Origin: Syntrophotalea carbinolica DSM 2380
GTDB lineage: Bacteria > Desulfobacterota > Desulfuromonadia > Desulfuromonadales > Syntrophotaleaceae
Direction: 5' to 3'
Assembly: GCF_000012885.1 (NCBI RefSeq)
Contig: NC_007498.2
Coordinates: forward strand, 1,178,001-1,242,000
Length of the DNA: 64,000 nucleotides
In this document: one piece after another, positions 37,146-47,144 of the stretch
Layout: every line of letters starts with the position of its first letter
How positions within the stretch are numbered: position 1 is the first letter of the stretch
Notes under the pieces: model-generated
What the model saw: only the letters and a program-made list of their open reading frames with translations
Told to the model about the DNA's origin: nothing
Databases searched by the model: none
Position numbers and translations under genes: made by a program

Positions 37146-37174
37146 CCGGCGTGCCAGGAAGGTCTGCACGCCGG
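37146..37174 (-). promoter_or_regulatory. Hairpin between icd and mdh
   Basis: A perfect 9-bp stem (CCGGCGTGC with GCACGCCGG) with an 11-base loop and no T run. Likely an mRNA processing or stability element within an icd-mdh transcript. Confidence 0.5.
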
Positions 37175-37188
37175 ACCATTGAACGAAT

Positions 37189-38586
37189 TTAAACCATATT
37201 ATCAATAAGGGCACTGCCGAACTCCGAACATTTCAGCAGTGTGGCGCCGTCCATGAGGCGCTCAAAGTCGTAGGTGACGCGCTTTTGGCCGATGGTTTTC
37301 TCCATGGCTCGAACAATCAGCTCGGCGGCCTCTTGCCAGCCGAGGTGTTGCAGCATCAAAACGCCGGACAGAATGACGGATCCGGGGTTGACCTTGTCCA
37401 GGTTGGCGTATTTGGGGGCCGTGCCGTGGGTGGCTTCGAAGATGGCATGCCCCGTCTGGTAGTTGATATTGGCCCCTGGCGCGATGCCGATCCCGCCGAC
37501 CTGTGCGGCCAGCGCATCGGACAGGTAGTCGCCGTTGAGATTCATGGTGGCGATGACATCGAATTCGCTGGCCCGGGTTAAAACCTGTTGCAGGGCAATA
37601 TCGGCAATGGCGTCCTTTATCATGATCTTCTCCCGCCACTGTCCGTTGCCATGGGTCGGCAGCAGGGTGGCAAGGGTGGCGGCTACTTCCTGACGAATTT
37701 CCGCTTGCTGTTCGGGGGTCATCATGGCGTAGCCGGGGTCGATCATGCGGGCGATTTCCTCATCGCCCAGCTCGGGATGATCGTCCTTGTTGGCGAGAAT
37801 CCAACTCTCGCGGGCGGTTACGATCTGCTCACGGAATTCCCGGGCGGCAAGCTCGTAGCCCCACTGTTTGAAGGCCCCCTCGGTGAATTTCATGATGTTC
37901 CCCTTGTGGACCAGGGTCACGGAATGGCGATGGTGATCGATGGCGTACTGGATCGCGGCCCGAATCAGCCGTTCGGTGCGCGGGCGGGAGATCGGTTTGA
38001 TGCCGATGCCGGTCGCTTCGGAGTAGGGTATTTTGCCTATGCCCATCTGCTGCTGCAGGAAGTGGATGACTTTTTGCGCTTCGGCGCTGCCCGCCTGCCA
38101 CTCGATGCCGGCGTAGATATCTTCGGTGTTTTCCCGGAAAATAACAATGTCGACGTCCTCGGGTTTTTTGACCGGCGAGGGTACCCCCTCAAAGTAGCGA
38201 ACCGGTCGCAGGCAGACAAATAGATCGAGTTCCTGACGCAAAGCCACGTTCAAGGAGCGTATGCCGCCCCCTACAGGGGTGGTCAGCGGACCTTTGATGC
38301 CGACCAGGAAATCGTTGAAAGCTTGCAGGGTTTCGTCCGGAAGCCACCCGAGCTGCATGTTGAAGGCTTTTTCCCCGGCGTAGACCTCCATCCAGCTGAT
38401 GCGGCGTTTGCCCTTGTAGGCTTTTTCCACAGCCGCATCAAAAACCCGCACGGCGGCCTGCCATATATCGGGACCGGTGCCGTCACCTTCGATAAAGGGA
38501 ACAATGGGGTGGTCGGGAACGTGTAGCCGCCCGTTTTTGAGGGTGATTTTTTCGCCTTGAGGAACTTTGAGATGTTGGTAAGTCAT
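37189..38586 (-). CDS. icd: Isocitrate dehydrogenase (NADP type)
   Basis: Oxidatively decarboxylates isocitrate to 2-oxoglutarate. The 465-residue protein has the phosphate-binding loop [21 protein letters not shown], the Arg-rich [12 protein letters not shown], the metal site in [17 protein letters not shown] and the cofactor region [16 protein letters not shown]. It is about 50 residues longer than the E. coli enzyme because of an insert near residues 258-310 ([10 protein letters not shown] through HGNGQW). Product 2-oxoglutarate feeds Kor; its operon partner is mdh. Confidence 0.94.
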   Translation of the reverse strand: MTYQHLKVPQGEKITLKNGRLHVPDHPIVPFIEGDGTGPDIWQAAVRVFDAAVEKAYKGKRRISWMEVYAGEKAFNMQLGWLPDETLQAFNDFLVGIKGPLTTPVGGGIRSLNVALRQELDLFVCLRPVRYFEGVPSPVKKPEDVDIVIFRENTEDIYAGIEWQAGSAEAQKVIHFLQQQMGIGKIPYSEATGIGIKPISRPRTERLIRAAIQYAIDHHRHSVTLVHKGNIMKFTEGAFKQWGYELAAREFREQIVTARESWILANKDDHPELGDEEIARMIDPGYAMMTPEQQAEIRQEVAATLATLLPTHGNGQWREKIMIKDAIADIALQQVLTRASEFDVIATMNLNGDYLSDALAAQVGGIGIAPGANINYQTGHAIFEATHGTAPKYANLDKVNPGSVILSGVLMLQHLGWQEAAELIVRAMEKTIGQKRVTYDFERLMDGATLLKCSEFGSALIDNMV

Positions 38587-38730
38587 GGCAAATTCCTTTT
38601 AATGGGAATGACGTCCCTCGGGGACGGTTGTCAGTGTATACGGTTTCCTCAGTCTACAGAAGGGGCAAACCCTGTCAAGGGGGTTCTTCAGCCGGCGGCC
38701 AGCCCCTGTTGCGTGATGATGCGGCGCCGG

Positions 38731-39462
38731 TTAATTCGAAGGTGCGTTATTGGGTGCGGCAGGCTTATGTCCGGAGGTATCCTTTGCGGGGGATTCCGAA
38801 CCAACGGGGAAAATCTCTGACCTGAGAGCTTTTTCACGGGCCGTGGCCTTTTCCTCTTCGGTCAGTTTGCGTGGAATGCTCAAAGACTGTCCTGGATAAA
38901 CCTGCCTGGGATCGCGTATCTGGTCGCGGTTGGCCTGGTAGAGTAATGGCCAGAGCAGAGGATCGCCGTAGATTTCCCGCTGCGAGGCAATCGTCCACAG
39001 GGTTTCACCGGCTCCGACGCGATAAACCGTCAGGATCGGACGGGGTTTTGGCTTGGGTGGCGAAACGGGACGGGTGGTAATTGCTTTACGCGTTTGCGGG
39101 GTTGGCTGACGAACCGGTTCGTGGGGCAGCTGCGCGGTTCGCAGAAGTTCCTGCGAGCGGATTTTCTGTAATTCCCTGTCTGCCTGCTCCCGTTGCGCCT
39201 GCAAAATCGCACGGCGGGCGTGGGCCTCGGCAAAAGGCAGGATCTCTCTGGCGAGTTTGTATTTCTTTTTGTCGACCAGAGCTTCGCCGTCACGCAGGGC
39301 ATCTTGAGCTGCCTGATATTCGTTGGGTGCCAGTACGGCGGCTTCCGCCGCCAGGGCTTCGTCCAGCGCGGTGCGGGCCGATTGCAACTCCTGTAGCGGG
39401 GGGGCGACACACCCCCCCGCCATCATAAGCAGAGTCAGCAAAAGTAAAACAAGTCTTGCCAT
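38731..39462 (-). CDS. LysM-domain lipoprotein
   Basis: A 243-residue predicted lipoprotein. LLLLTLLMMAGGC gives a lipobox with Cys at about 18. Residues 25-105 form a helical region with DUF4398-like repeats (ARTALDEALAAEAAVLAP, AREILPFAEAHARRAIL). A single LysM domain lies near 150-205 (YRVGAGETLWTIASQ, NRDQIRDPRQVYPGQSL), which binds peptidoglycan. The tail is Lys/Pro-rich. ATG 39462 starts the signal peptide; a TTG 8 codons upstream is unlikely. Probably an envelope-anchoring or wall-associated protein; precise role unknown. It ends 55 bases before aspS begins its own transcript downstream order. Confidence 0.82.
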   Translation of the reverse strand: MARLVLLLLTLLMMAGGCVAPPLQELQSARTALDEALAAEAAVLAPNEYQAAQDALRDGEALVDKKKYKLAREILPFAEAHARRAILQAQREQADRELQKIRSQELLRTAQLPHEPVRQPTPQTRKAITTRPVSPPKPKPRPILTVYRVGAGETLWTIASQREIYGDPLLWPLLYQANRDQIRDPRQVYPGQSLSIPRKLTEEEKATAREKALRSEIFPVGSESPAKDTSGHKPAAPNNAPSN

Positions 39463-39541
39463 AGTCCACTTTCGTCGTCTTTGCAATCACCGAAGGATTA
39501 CGTTAAGGCGATCGAGGCCCGAAAAACCCGGGCCGCAGCGG

Positions 39542-41332
39542 CTAATTGTTTCGGACCGCGCGCCGGATGGAGAGTTCCCGCAACTGTTTGTCGTCGACAG
39601 CACCAGGCGCTTCCGATAACAGGCAGGTGGCTTTCTGGGTTTTGGGGAAGGCGATAACGTCACGTATGGAATCGGATCCGGTCAGGATCATCATCAAACG
39701 GTCGAGTCCGAAGGCAATGCCACCGTGAGGGGGCGCTCCGTAGCTCAGGGCGCCGAGCAGGAATCCGAATTTTTCCTCGGCTTCCTCGGCCGTGATGCCC
39801 ATCAGGGAGAACATCTTGTTCTGTATCTCGCGGTTATGGATACGGATACTGCCACCGCCGATTTCGGAGCCGTTCAACACCAGGTCGTAGGCTTTGGCGC
39901 GAGCGCTGCCGGGATCGCCGTCGAGGAGCGCAATGTCTTCATCGAGAGGTGCCGTGAAGGGATGATGCACCGCCACGTGACGCCGGGCCTCACCGTCCCA
40001 CTCCAACAGGGGAAAGTCGGTGACCCAGGCAAACCGGAAGTCGTCCTTGCGCGCCAATCCCAGTTTTTGTCCGAGATGACCGCGCAGGCGGCCGAGGGAT
40101 TCGTTGGCAACCTTGAAGGTGTCGGCGGCAAACAGCAGCAAGTCGCCGGGCTCGGAGCCGGCCGCTTCGTCGATGAGGGCGATTTCCTTTTCCGTGAAAA
40201 ATTTAGCGATGGGCGACTGCCAGGAACCGTCTTCCTGTATTTTAACGTAAGCCAGCCCTTTGGCACCGTAAATTTTTACGAAATCGGTCAAATCGTCGAT
40301 TTCCTTGCGGGAGAAGGACGCGCATTGTTTGGCGTTGAGCAGTTTGACGATGCCGCCTTTTTTCACCGCGTCGGCAAAGACTTTGAAACCGCAGTCCTTG
40401 GCGATGTTGGAAATTTCCACCAGCTCCAGATCGAATCGCATATCCGGGTTGTCGACACCGAAGCGGGCCATGGACTCGGTGTAGGTTATGCGCGGCATGG
40501 GCAGCGAAAGCTCGATGCCGAGGATTTGCTGAAACACGGTGGCGATCATCGCCTCCATGATATCCATGATGTCCTGGCGGTCTACAAAACTCAATTCGCA
40601 GTCGATCTGGGTGAATTCGGGCTGGCGATCGGCGCGCAGGTCTTCGTCCCGGAAACATTTGACGATCTGGTAGTAACGATCGAAGCCGGACACCATGAGC
40701 AACTGTTTGAACAGCTGCGGCGATTGCGGCAGAGCGTAAAACATGCCGGGGTTGACGCGGCTCGGCACCAGATAGTCACGCGCCCCTTCCGGGGTGCTTT
40801 TGGTCAGGACAGGCGTTTCGACTTCTATGAAGCCCGTATCGTTGAGGTAGTTGCGCACGATCTGAGCGACTTTGTGGCGCAGCACCAGGTTGGATTGCAA
40901 AGCCGGGCGCCGCAGGTCGAGGTAGCGGTGCTTGAGACGGATGTTTTCCGCGACATCGACATTGTCCTCGATTAAAAACGGCGGCGTCTCCGCACCGTTG
41001 AGCATGCGCAGTTCCTTGACCTCGACTTCAACCTCGCCGGTGGCCATTTTAGGATTGACTGTGCCCTCGGGGCGCGCGGAAACGATGCCCCGCACGGCGA
41101 CCACGTATTCGTTCCGGACCCGCTCGGCCTTGGCGTGCGCCTCAGGGTCGCGGTCAGGGTCGAGGGCCAGCTGGGCGATACCCTGGCGATCGCGCAGATC
41201 GATGAAAATCAGGCCACCGTGGTCGCGACGCCGCTGGACCCAGCCCATAAGACACACTTCTTTGCCGGTGTCGGCGGCGGTAATGCTGCCGCAGAAATGG
41301 CTTCTTTTCCAATCACCCAGAATATCGATCAA
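39542..41332 (-). CDS. aspS: Aspartyl-tRNA synthetase
   Basis: Charges tRNA with aspartate (in many such bacteria tRNA-Asn also). The 596-residue class IIb enzyme has an N-terminal OB fold ([21 protein letters not shown]), motif 2 region ([18 protein letters not shown]), the bacterial GAD insert, and motif 3 ([14 protein letters not shown]). It begins with TTG 41332 after AAGGAG. hisS lies 139 bases upstream, the usual hisS-aspS order. Confidence 0.95.
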   Translation of the reverse strand: MIDILGDWKRSHFCGSITAADTGKEVCLMGWVQRRRDHGGLIFIDLRDRQGIAQLALDPDRDPEAHAKAERVRNEYVVAVRGIVSARPEGTVNPKMATGEVEVEVKELRMLNGAETPPFLIEDNVDVAENIRLKHRYLDLRRPALQSNLVLRHKVAQIVRNYLNDTGFIEVETPVLTKSTPEGARDYLVPSRVNPGMFYALPQSPQLFKQLLMVSGFDRYYQIVKCFRDEDLRADRQPEFTQIDCELSFVDRQDIMDIMEAMIATVFQQILGIELSLPMPRITYTESMARFGVDNPDMRFDLELVEISNIAKDCGFKVFADAVKKGGIVKLLNAKQCASFSRKEIDDLTDFVKIYGAKGLAYVKIQEDGSWQSPIAKFFTEKEIALIDEAAGSEPGDLLLFAADTFKVANESLGRLRGHLGQKLGLARKDDFRFAWVTDFPLLEWDGEARRHVAVHHPFTAPLDEDIALLDGDPGSARAKAYDLVLNGSEIGGGSIRIHNREIQNKMFSLMGITAEEAEEKFGFLLGALSYGAPPHGGIAFGLDRLMMILTGSDSIRDVIAFPKTQKATCLLSEAPGAVDDKQLRELSIRRAVRNN

Positions 41333-41471
41333 GTTCGGCTCCTTGCTGATGCAGATAATAATTCAAGAAGGCGGCACATTCGTTGGAATCCTGCCGTAAA
41401 AGCGAATTGCAAATTATACGGGCTGCCGCCGAAGATCGTCAAGCAGTTAAACGCGATGCTGCGCGGCGCGG

Positions 41472-42731
41472 CTAGTTTCCTCGTGTCTTTTCCAGCAGGG
41501 CCTGCTCTATGCCCTCCAGGGCGATGGGTTCCTGGCTGCCATTGTCCATGTCGCGAAGCTGGGCCTGGCCCGAGGCCAGTTCTTCCTCGCCGAGCATGAG
41601 CACATAGCGGGCATTCAGCTTGCCGGCCCGGCGCATCTGGGCCTTAAGGCTTTTGCCTGTAAAGGCCATCTCCGCGCGCAGGTCGAGTCGCTGCAGGCGA
41701 TACATGAGGGCAAACGCCTTTTGGCCGGCGGCTTCGCCCAGGGCGGCCAGAAATACGTCGGGTCTGGGCGGCTGAACCTGCTGTTCCCCCTTCATCAGCA
41801 CCAGCCGTTCAACGCCCATGGCAAATCCGATGCCGGGCAGAGCGGGGCCGCCCAGTTCCTTGATGAGGCCGTCGTAACGACCGCCGGCCGCTACGGCGTT
41901 CTGGGAGCCGAGTTGATTGGTGACCATTTCGAAGGTGGTTTTGGTGTAGTAATCCAGGCCGCGAACCATGCGTGCGTTGATGGTGTAGTCGATCTGGAGT
42001 TCCTGCAGGTGTTGCCGGACCTGGGCGAAGTGGTCATTGCAACCGCTGCAAAGCAGGTCCAGAACCGAAGGCGCATCCTTGGTGGCTTCCTGGCAGGCTG
42101 GCACCTTGCAATCCAGCACCCGCAAAGGATTGGTCTGATAGCGTCGCTGGCAGTCCGCACACAGCTTGTCCAGGCGGCTTTCCAGGTAGCCGGTAAGAGC
42201 CTGGCGGTATTGGGGGCGGCATTCCTGGCAGCCCAGGGAGTTGACATGAAGTTCCACGTTGTCGATGCCCACGGCATCGAAATAGTGGCACAGCATGGCC
42301 AGAACCTGGGCGTCCATCATGGGATCGTCGACACCGATGGCTTCGGCGCCGATTTGATGGAACTGCCGGTAACGACCTTTTTGCGGGCGTTCGTAGCGGA
42401 ACATGGGGCCCATGTAATACAGTTTGGATACGGGATCCAGGGCATGCAATTTATGCTCGATGAAAGAACGCATGACCGGTGCCGTTCCTTCGGGACGCAG
42501 GGTCAGGGAATTGCTGCTGCGATCATCGAAGGTATACATTTCCTTTTCCACGATATCGGTGGTTTCGCCGATGGAACGGCAGAACAGCTCGGTTTTTTCG
42601 ACGACGGGAACGCGGATTTCGGCAAACCCGTACAATTTAAAAATGCGGTGTGCCTCACGTTCCAGAAACTGCCAGGTTTCAACGTCGCTCGGGAGAATGT
42701 CGTTCATTCCCTTAATGCCTGATATGCTCAC
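41472..42731 (-). CDS. hisS: Histidyl-tRNA synthetase
   Basis: Charges tRNA-His. The 419-residue class IIa enzyme shows GIKGMNDILP at the start, motif 2 (LRPEGTAPVMRSF and FRYERPQKGRYRQFHQIG), the histidine-binding RGLDYYTKTTFE and GGRYDGLIKELGG, then an anticodon-binding domain. Four Cys residues in the insert (CQECRPQY, CADCQRRY, CSGCNDHF) suggest a zinc-binding patch not found in every HisRS. It begins with GTG 42731 after AAGGG. Confidence 0.95.
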   Translation of the reverse strand: MSISGIKGMNDILPSDVETWQFLEREAHRIFKLYGFAEIRVPVVEKTELFCRSIGETTDIVEKEMYTFDDRSSNSLTLRPEGTAPVMRSFIEHKLHALDPVSKLYYMGPMFRYERPQKGRYRQFHQIGAEAIGVDDPMMDAQVLAMLCHYFDAVGIDNVELHVNSLGCQECRPQYRQALTGYLESRLDKLCADCQRRYQTNPLRVLDCKVPACQEATKDAPSVLDLLCSGCNDHFAQVRQHLQELQIDYTINARMVRGLDYYTKTTFEMVTNQLGSQNAVAAGGRYDGLIKELGGPALPGIGFAMGVERLVLMKGEQQVQPPRPDVFLAALGEAAGQKAFALMYRLQRLDLRAEMAFTGKSLKAQMRRAGKLNARYVLMLGEEELASGQAQLRDMDNGSQEPIALEGIEQALLEKTRGN

Positions 42732-42816
42732 AATAGATCCCTTCTTTCATGGTGTCATGGCCGCTGCGGCAAATGGTTGATCCCGGAGGTCAGGGTGCTG
42801 CCGAGGGCAATAGAAG

Positions 42817-42842
42817 GCCCGCTGGCGCAATGGCTAGCGGGC
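42817..42842 (-). terminator. Hairpin after the REC-GGDEF gene
   Basis: A 7-bp G/C stem (GCCCGCT with AGCGGGC) 48 bases from the lower end of the gene region, between hisS and the regulator. No T run, so a weak call. Confidence 0.4.
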
Positions 42843-42890
42843 GATATTTATAATGCTTTCGGGTTGAAACTTCCGCTTGCGGCGGAGCGG

Positions 42891-44288
42891 TTATGCGTCG
42901 TCCGCCGGCTCGTCTTTCATCTCCGCCAGTTGCCAGGCGCCGCGTACCGCGTTACGGCATTGCTTGCCGGCATACATGGCCTTGTCGGCCAGGTGGATAA
43001 TCTCCTGCTTGGTGCCGGCATCGGTTGGATAGGTCGCATATCCGACAGTGGCTGTGATTTTCGCAGGGTTGTCGCTGGTCGGGAAAAATACATGTTCCTG
43101 AATGGAGCGGCGGATACGTTCGGCGACCACGGCGGCGCCTTCGCAGCCGGTTTCCACCAGAAAGCCGGTGAACTCATCGCCGCCGTAGCGGAACAGGACA
43201 TCCGAGTCCCGGACACATTGACGCAAAAGTTCCGCGACGTCCTTGAGGGCTTGGCTGCCGGCCAGGTGTCCGCGGGTATCGTTGATCTGCTTGAAAAAAT
43301 CAAGGTCGATGAAGACCAGGGAAAATTCCAGTCCGTAACGCTCGGCGCGCAGAATTTCCTGCTCCAGGATCATCTGCAGGTATCGATAGTTGTGCAATCC
43401 GGTCAAATCATCGATGAAGATCAGATCCCGGGCGCTTTTAAAACGGCAGGCATTTTCGAATCCCAGGGCCGTCTGCTCCAACAGGTAACACAGGTTCTCG
43501 CGGGGCAGGTCGGAGTCAAAGTCTTTTTCCAGCGGATTGCATAATACCATGGCGCCGTGCAGGCCGTAGGGCGAGCGCAAGGGGAAAATGCCGATGGTAT
43601 GTAACCCCTCGGGAAGTTGCGGGGCCTCCGGCAGCTCCGTCCGGGTCAATATGCGCAGTTCGGTGCCGTTGGTGAGATGATCCTGCAAGGCATCCATGAG
43701 GGCCATCGCTTCGGTTTCCTGCAGATCTTTGGTGCTCGCCAGTTGCGAAATCTGACCATCGTTGATCAGGCAGGCCAGGCCGCGCCCCCCGCCGGCTTCC
43801 TGCAGAACGGCGGCAAGCGCTTCGGTGAATAATTGATCGAGGTCGAACTGGGCCGCCAGGTGTTGCCCGCGTTGGTGCAGCTGGATTTGAGCTTTGAGGA
43901 CAAAGTTTTCGTCGAGCAGATGGCGTTGTTCGAGGCAGGTGTGGACGACATGCAGCAGTTCCGTCGGATCGAAAGGTTTGATGAGGTAATCGCGCGCCCC
44001 ATTTTTAAGTGCCTGAATGGCCGATTCGACGGAGGCGTGTCCCGTGACCAGAACAACATCCGGGGGGTTGCGGAGTTTGCGGCAGTGATCGAGTATACCC
44101 ATCCCGCTCATGCCAGGCATGACCAGATCTGCAAGCACGATATCGATATCACCTTGGGCAAGCCGGATGACGGCATCCTCGCCTGACGAGGCAGTCTCCA
44201 CCTGATAACCATTTTCGCTGAGGAGGTTGGCGTAAAGACGGCGAAAAAAAAGCTCGTCATCTACAACCAGGATGGTTGAGGATTTCAT
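42891..44288 (-). CDS. Response regulator diguanylate cyclase (REC-GGDEF)
   Basis: A 465-residue cytoplasmic c-di-GMP synthase. The receiver domain (TILVVDDELFF; Asp in IVLADLVMPGMSG; Thr in LVTGHAS; Lys in LIKPFD) is followed by a GAF-like middle region (about 150-285) and a C-terminal GGDEF domain (LTGLHNYRYLQ, FRYGGDEFTGF). The inhibitory site RDSD lies five residues ahead of GGDEF, so product inhibition is likely. ATG 44288 has GGAGA upstream. The cognate kinase is not adjacent. Confidence 0.92.
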   Translation of the reverse strand: MKSSTILVVDDELFFRRLYANLLSENGYQVETASSGEDAVIRLAQGDIDIVLADLVMPGMSGMGILDHCRKLRNPPDVVLVTGHASVESAIQALKNGARDYLIKPFDPTELLHVVHTCLEQRHLLDENFVLKAQIQLHQRGQHLAAQFDLDQLFTEALAAVLQEAGGGRGLACLINDGQISQLASTKDLQETEAMALMDALQDHLTNGTELRILTRTELPEAPQLPEGLHTIGIFPLRSPYGLHGAMVLCNPLEKDFDSDLPRENLCYLLEQTALGFENACRFKSARDLIFIDDLTGLHNYRYLQMILEQEILRAERYGLEFSLVFIDLDFFKQINDTRGHLAGSQALKDVAELLRQCVRDSDVLFRYGGDEFTGFLVETGCEGAAVVAERIRRSIQEHVFFPTSDNPAKITATVGYATYPTDAGTKQEIIHLADKAMYAGKQCRNAVRGAWQLAEMKDEPADDA

Positions 44289-44343
44289 CCGGATATTCTC
44301 CAAGTTAAATGATTGAATAAACTAACAAAGCCGTCTCGGGCTG

Positions 44344-46701
44344 TCAACGGAAAAGCCCGTTGTGCCAGGATCTTACGTGCCACCTGTCGTTTTTGAGGTC
44401 AAAGCTCAGGGTCCCGTGCAGGTCCGTTCGCCACAGGGGGAGTCGATACCTGTCGAGGCGATGCAGTGTTTGCCGGTGGGGAAAACCGAAGGGATTGTTA
44501 TGGCCGAGGCTGGCGAAAACCACATGAGGGTGGAAGTGTTCGCACAGCCTGTCGACGGGGCTGGTACGGCTGCCGTGGTGGGGCAGCTTCAGGAGGGTCA
44601 CGGGGCGAACTGCCGTGGCCCGCAATAAATGGGCGATTCCCGGGCCTTCGAGGTCGCCGGTCAAAAGTACGCCGTTGCGGCCGTAGCGGGCATAAAACAC
44701 CATGGACCGATCATTGAGGTTGGCAGATGTCTGCGGGGGGACGAACAGGGATACTTCCGAATGATCGGAGGCCTCGACGGTTGTCCAGCCCGGTGAGAAG
44801 GTGCGCACCGGGATGTGCCGTTCCTGGAGTACTCGGCGCAAGGGCGGCCAGAGATCCTCACGGGGTATCGTGCTCCAGAAGGATTCCACCGGAAAGTGCT
44901 TGAGTATGTGAACCAGACCATCGCGATGGTCAGGATGGTCATGGCTCAGAATGACCGCGGTCAGTCTTTGGATGCCGAGACGCCCCAGTGCCGGTGCGAC
45001 CAGGCGTTCGCCGGTATCGAAGCTGCTGCGGGGCATGCCGCCGCCGTCTATCAGGTAGTGCCGCCCCGCCTTGTCCGATACCAGCAAGGCATCTCCCTGC
45101 CCGACGCTGAACGCGGTTACCCGCAGTTGTTCCGGGTGTGGCGCCGGCCACAGTCCCAGGGCTAACGCTAAGGTGAGCAGCAACAGGGCGTGCCACTTGC
45201 GCCAGGGCAGCAACAGGATCACGACCATCAGGCTTATAAGTAGCAGCGAGGATCCGGGCAGATAAAGCTGGCGCGGGCCCAGAGCCGGGATGTTGAGCAG
45301 TGGCTCGGAGGCACCCAAAATCCAGGCGGTAACCATTCCCATGCCTCGAAAACAGCCTGCAGCCCCTGTCGGCCAGACCGGTGTCAATATCAGGCCGAGC
45401 AGCCCGGCGGGAATGATCAATCCCGCGAACAGCGGTCCGGCCCACAGGTTGACCAGCAGGCCCGCGGGCGCCACCAGGTGGAAGTGCCAGAGCACAAAGG
45501 GGGTGGTCGTTATGGTTGCCGCCGGGGTGACCATGCCTATCTGCGCTACTCGGCGCCAGCGCATGGACATGTCCGGGAGCATGCGGCTCCAGCGGGGCAG
45601 GAAAATCAGGATGCCGAATACCCCGGCGAAAGACAGCTGGAAGGACGGCATGAACAAAGCCATGGGGGTTGCAACCAGAATGACACAGGCAATCGCCAGT
45701 GCCGTATGGGTCGGTCGGCAGCAACGTCGGGTGCATAGCAGTGCGGCCACGACTCCCATGGCGAGCCATGCACGTATGGCTGGCAGAGCCTGGCCGGTCA
45801 GTTGCAGGTAGCACCATAACGGCAGCAGTAGCAGGCAGGGCAGCAAACGACGGGGCGGCAGCAAAAGCAGAAGTCCTTCGCTGCGGCGCACGATGGCCTG
45901 CAGGAGTATGTAGCCGAAGGTGGCGACCAGTCCGAAATGAAAGCCGGAAATCGAGAACAGATGGGTTAACCCGAGATGCGCCAGACGCTGGCGCTGCGGT
46001 CGGGGCAGGGCGTCTTTGTCGCCGATGACCAAAGCCCGTGTCAGCGCTGCCTGGTTCCGGTCCGGAACGGAGCGGTCGATAAGATCTCCCACGGAGTTGC
46101 GCAGGCGGCTCAGCGTATTCAATTCGGCTCGTTTCAGCAGAGCGATACTCTCATCGTCAGGTATGAAGGCGGTAAACTGTATATCTTTAGCCGCGAGATA
46201 ACGCGGGTAGTCGTATTCTCCAGGCGTTCCGAACCGACGCGGAATGCGCAGACGGGTGCGCACGGCGATCTCGTCACCCGGGCGGAAGCGACGAGCCGAT
46301 TTTTCGATGGTCAGGCGTACGCCGCCTGCCGCCGTCGCAGGATGCTGTTTTTGTAAAACATGGTGGAGGCGGAGATCGAGCTGTTTGCGGTTGTTCGGGG
46401 TCGTTTTTACCTGTTGAATGCGGCCGTAAATCGTTTGAAACGAGTTTTTGGGGAGGGATCGCGGGAAGTCTGTTTCAGAGGCAAACCGGAGCTGGGTATG
46501 GCAGAGGCAGTAACCGCACGCCATGATAAAGAGCATAAGTAGTAAAATCCCGGTCCTGGTGTGGCGTGTCGGGAACCATGCCATGGCCAGTATCAACGGT
46601 ACGACCGGGTGCCAGAGTGGCGGAGGTATGGCCTGGGCCGCCAATACACCGGTTACATAGGCTGCCGCAAGAACCGGCATGTTTAAAACGTTGAGGTTCA
46701 T
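44344..46701 (-). CDS. comEC: ComEC/Rec2-family DNA-uptake membrane protein
   Basis: About 785 residues. A DUF4131 N-terminal region with two helices and an OB-like domain is followed by the multi-helix competence domain (HLFSISGFHFGLVATFGY) and a C-terminal metallo-beta-lactamase domain (FSVGQGDALLV, LSHDHPDHRDG, KLPHHGSRTS). In competent bacteria ComEC forms the inner-membrane DNA channel and may degrade one strand. I chose ATG 46701; the 37 upstream codons look unlike the family, but no strong ribosome site decides the start. The gene is intact, with no frameshift. Confidence 0.9.
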   Translation of the reverse strand: MNLNVLNMPVLAAAYVTGVLAAQAIPPPLWHPVVPLILAMAWFPTRHTRTGILLLMLFIMACGYCLCHTQLRFASETDFPRSLPKNSFQTIYGRIQQVKTTPNNRKQLDLRLHHVLQKQHPATAAGGVRLTIEKSARRFRPGDEIAVRTRLRIPRRFGTPGEYDYPRYLAAKDIQFTAFIPDDESIALLKRAELNTLSRLRNSVGDLIDRSVPDRNQAALTRALVIGDKDALPRPQRQRLAHLGLTHLFSISGFHFGLVATFGYILLQAIVRRSEGLLLLLPPRRLLPCLLLLPLWCYLQLTGQALPAIRAWLAMGVVAALLCTRRCCRPTHTALAIACVILVATPMALFMPSFQLSFAGVFGILIFLPRWSRMLPDMSMRWRRVAQIGMVTPAATITTTPFVLWHFHLVAPAGLLVNLWAGPLFAGLIIPAGLLGLILTPVWPTGAAGCFRGMGMVTAWILGASEPLLNIPALGPRQLYLPGSSLLLISLMVVILLLPWRKWHALLLLTLALALGLWPAPHPEQLRVTAFSVGQGDALLVSDKAGRHYLIDGGGMPRSSFDTGERLVAPALGRLGIQRLTAVILSHDHPDHRDGLVHILKHFPVESFWSTIPREDLWPPLRRVLQERHIPVRTFSPGWTTVEASDHSEVSLFVPPQTSANLNDRSMVFYARYGRNGVLLTGDLEGPGIAHLLRATAVRPVTLLKLPHHGSRTSPVDRLCEHFHPHVVFASLGHNNPFGFPHRQTLHRLDRYRLPLWRTDLHGTLSFDLKNDRWHVRSWHNGLFR

Positions 46702-46837
46702 TATGGAGGGTGGACGGCATCGAAGCCGGATCGGGGCGGCATGAACTGCATGGCAGCGGTTGCAATAAAAGCGGACTGCCTTGTCTTGAACGATTAATCG
46801 CAAGATTAGCAATTCTTACTTTTGCTGGCAAGTCTTT

Positions 46838-46987
46838 TCACCTCATGCGGGATTTGTCAAAGACGCGGGCATCCGGCGCTTGACGATCATCCAAGGGGCG
46901 GGATGCGGTTTTAGAGGGATGGGGTGCCGGGGTCGGCGGGAAAAACCCGGCATACAGAAAACCGATCAGCAGCAGCAACTCGAACAT
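46838..46987 (-). CDS. Small membrane protein (49 aa)
   Basis: A very strong ribosome site (AAAGGAGGTG) sits six bases before ATG 46987. The product starts with a hydrophobic stretch (MFELLLLIGFLYAGFF) and continues with a Pro-rich, then basic tail (PPTPAPHPSK). A single-pass small membrane protein seems likely. No family is recognised. Confidence 0.55.
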   Translation of the reverse strand: MFELLLLIGFLYAGFFPPTPAPHPSKTASRPLDDRQAPDARVFDKSRMR

Positions 46988-47108
46988 GGACACCTCCTTT
47001 TGTGGTGTGTTCAGTTTGCTGCATGGGTGTGACGTAATATGTCGCAACCGGATCTGAAAGGTATGTTGGTTGGGGGGGGGCGCAGACTGTGTTTGTGCTA
47101 TTTTATGG

Positions 47109-47139
47109 GCAAAGGCACCGGGGAAACCGGTGCCTTTGC
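47109..47139 (-). terminator. Terminator-like hairpin after the HDOD gene
   Basis: A perfect 13-bp stem (GCAAAGGCACCGG with its complement) and a 5-base loop just beyond the stop; few T bases follow. Confidence 0.7.
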
Positions 47140-47144
47140 GCGGT

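Noticed and set aside
39725-40975. A 416-codon frame opposite aspS
   Set aside because: Antisense shadow; aspS motifs on the other strand are complete.
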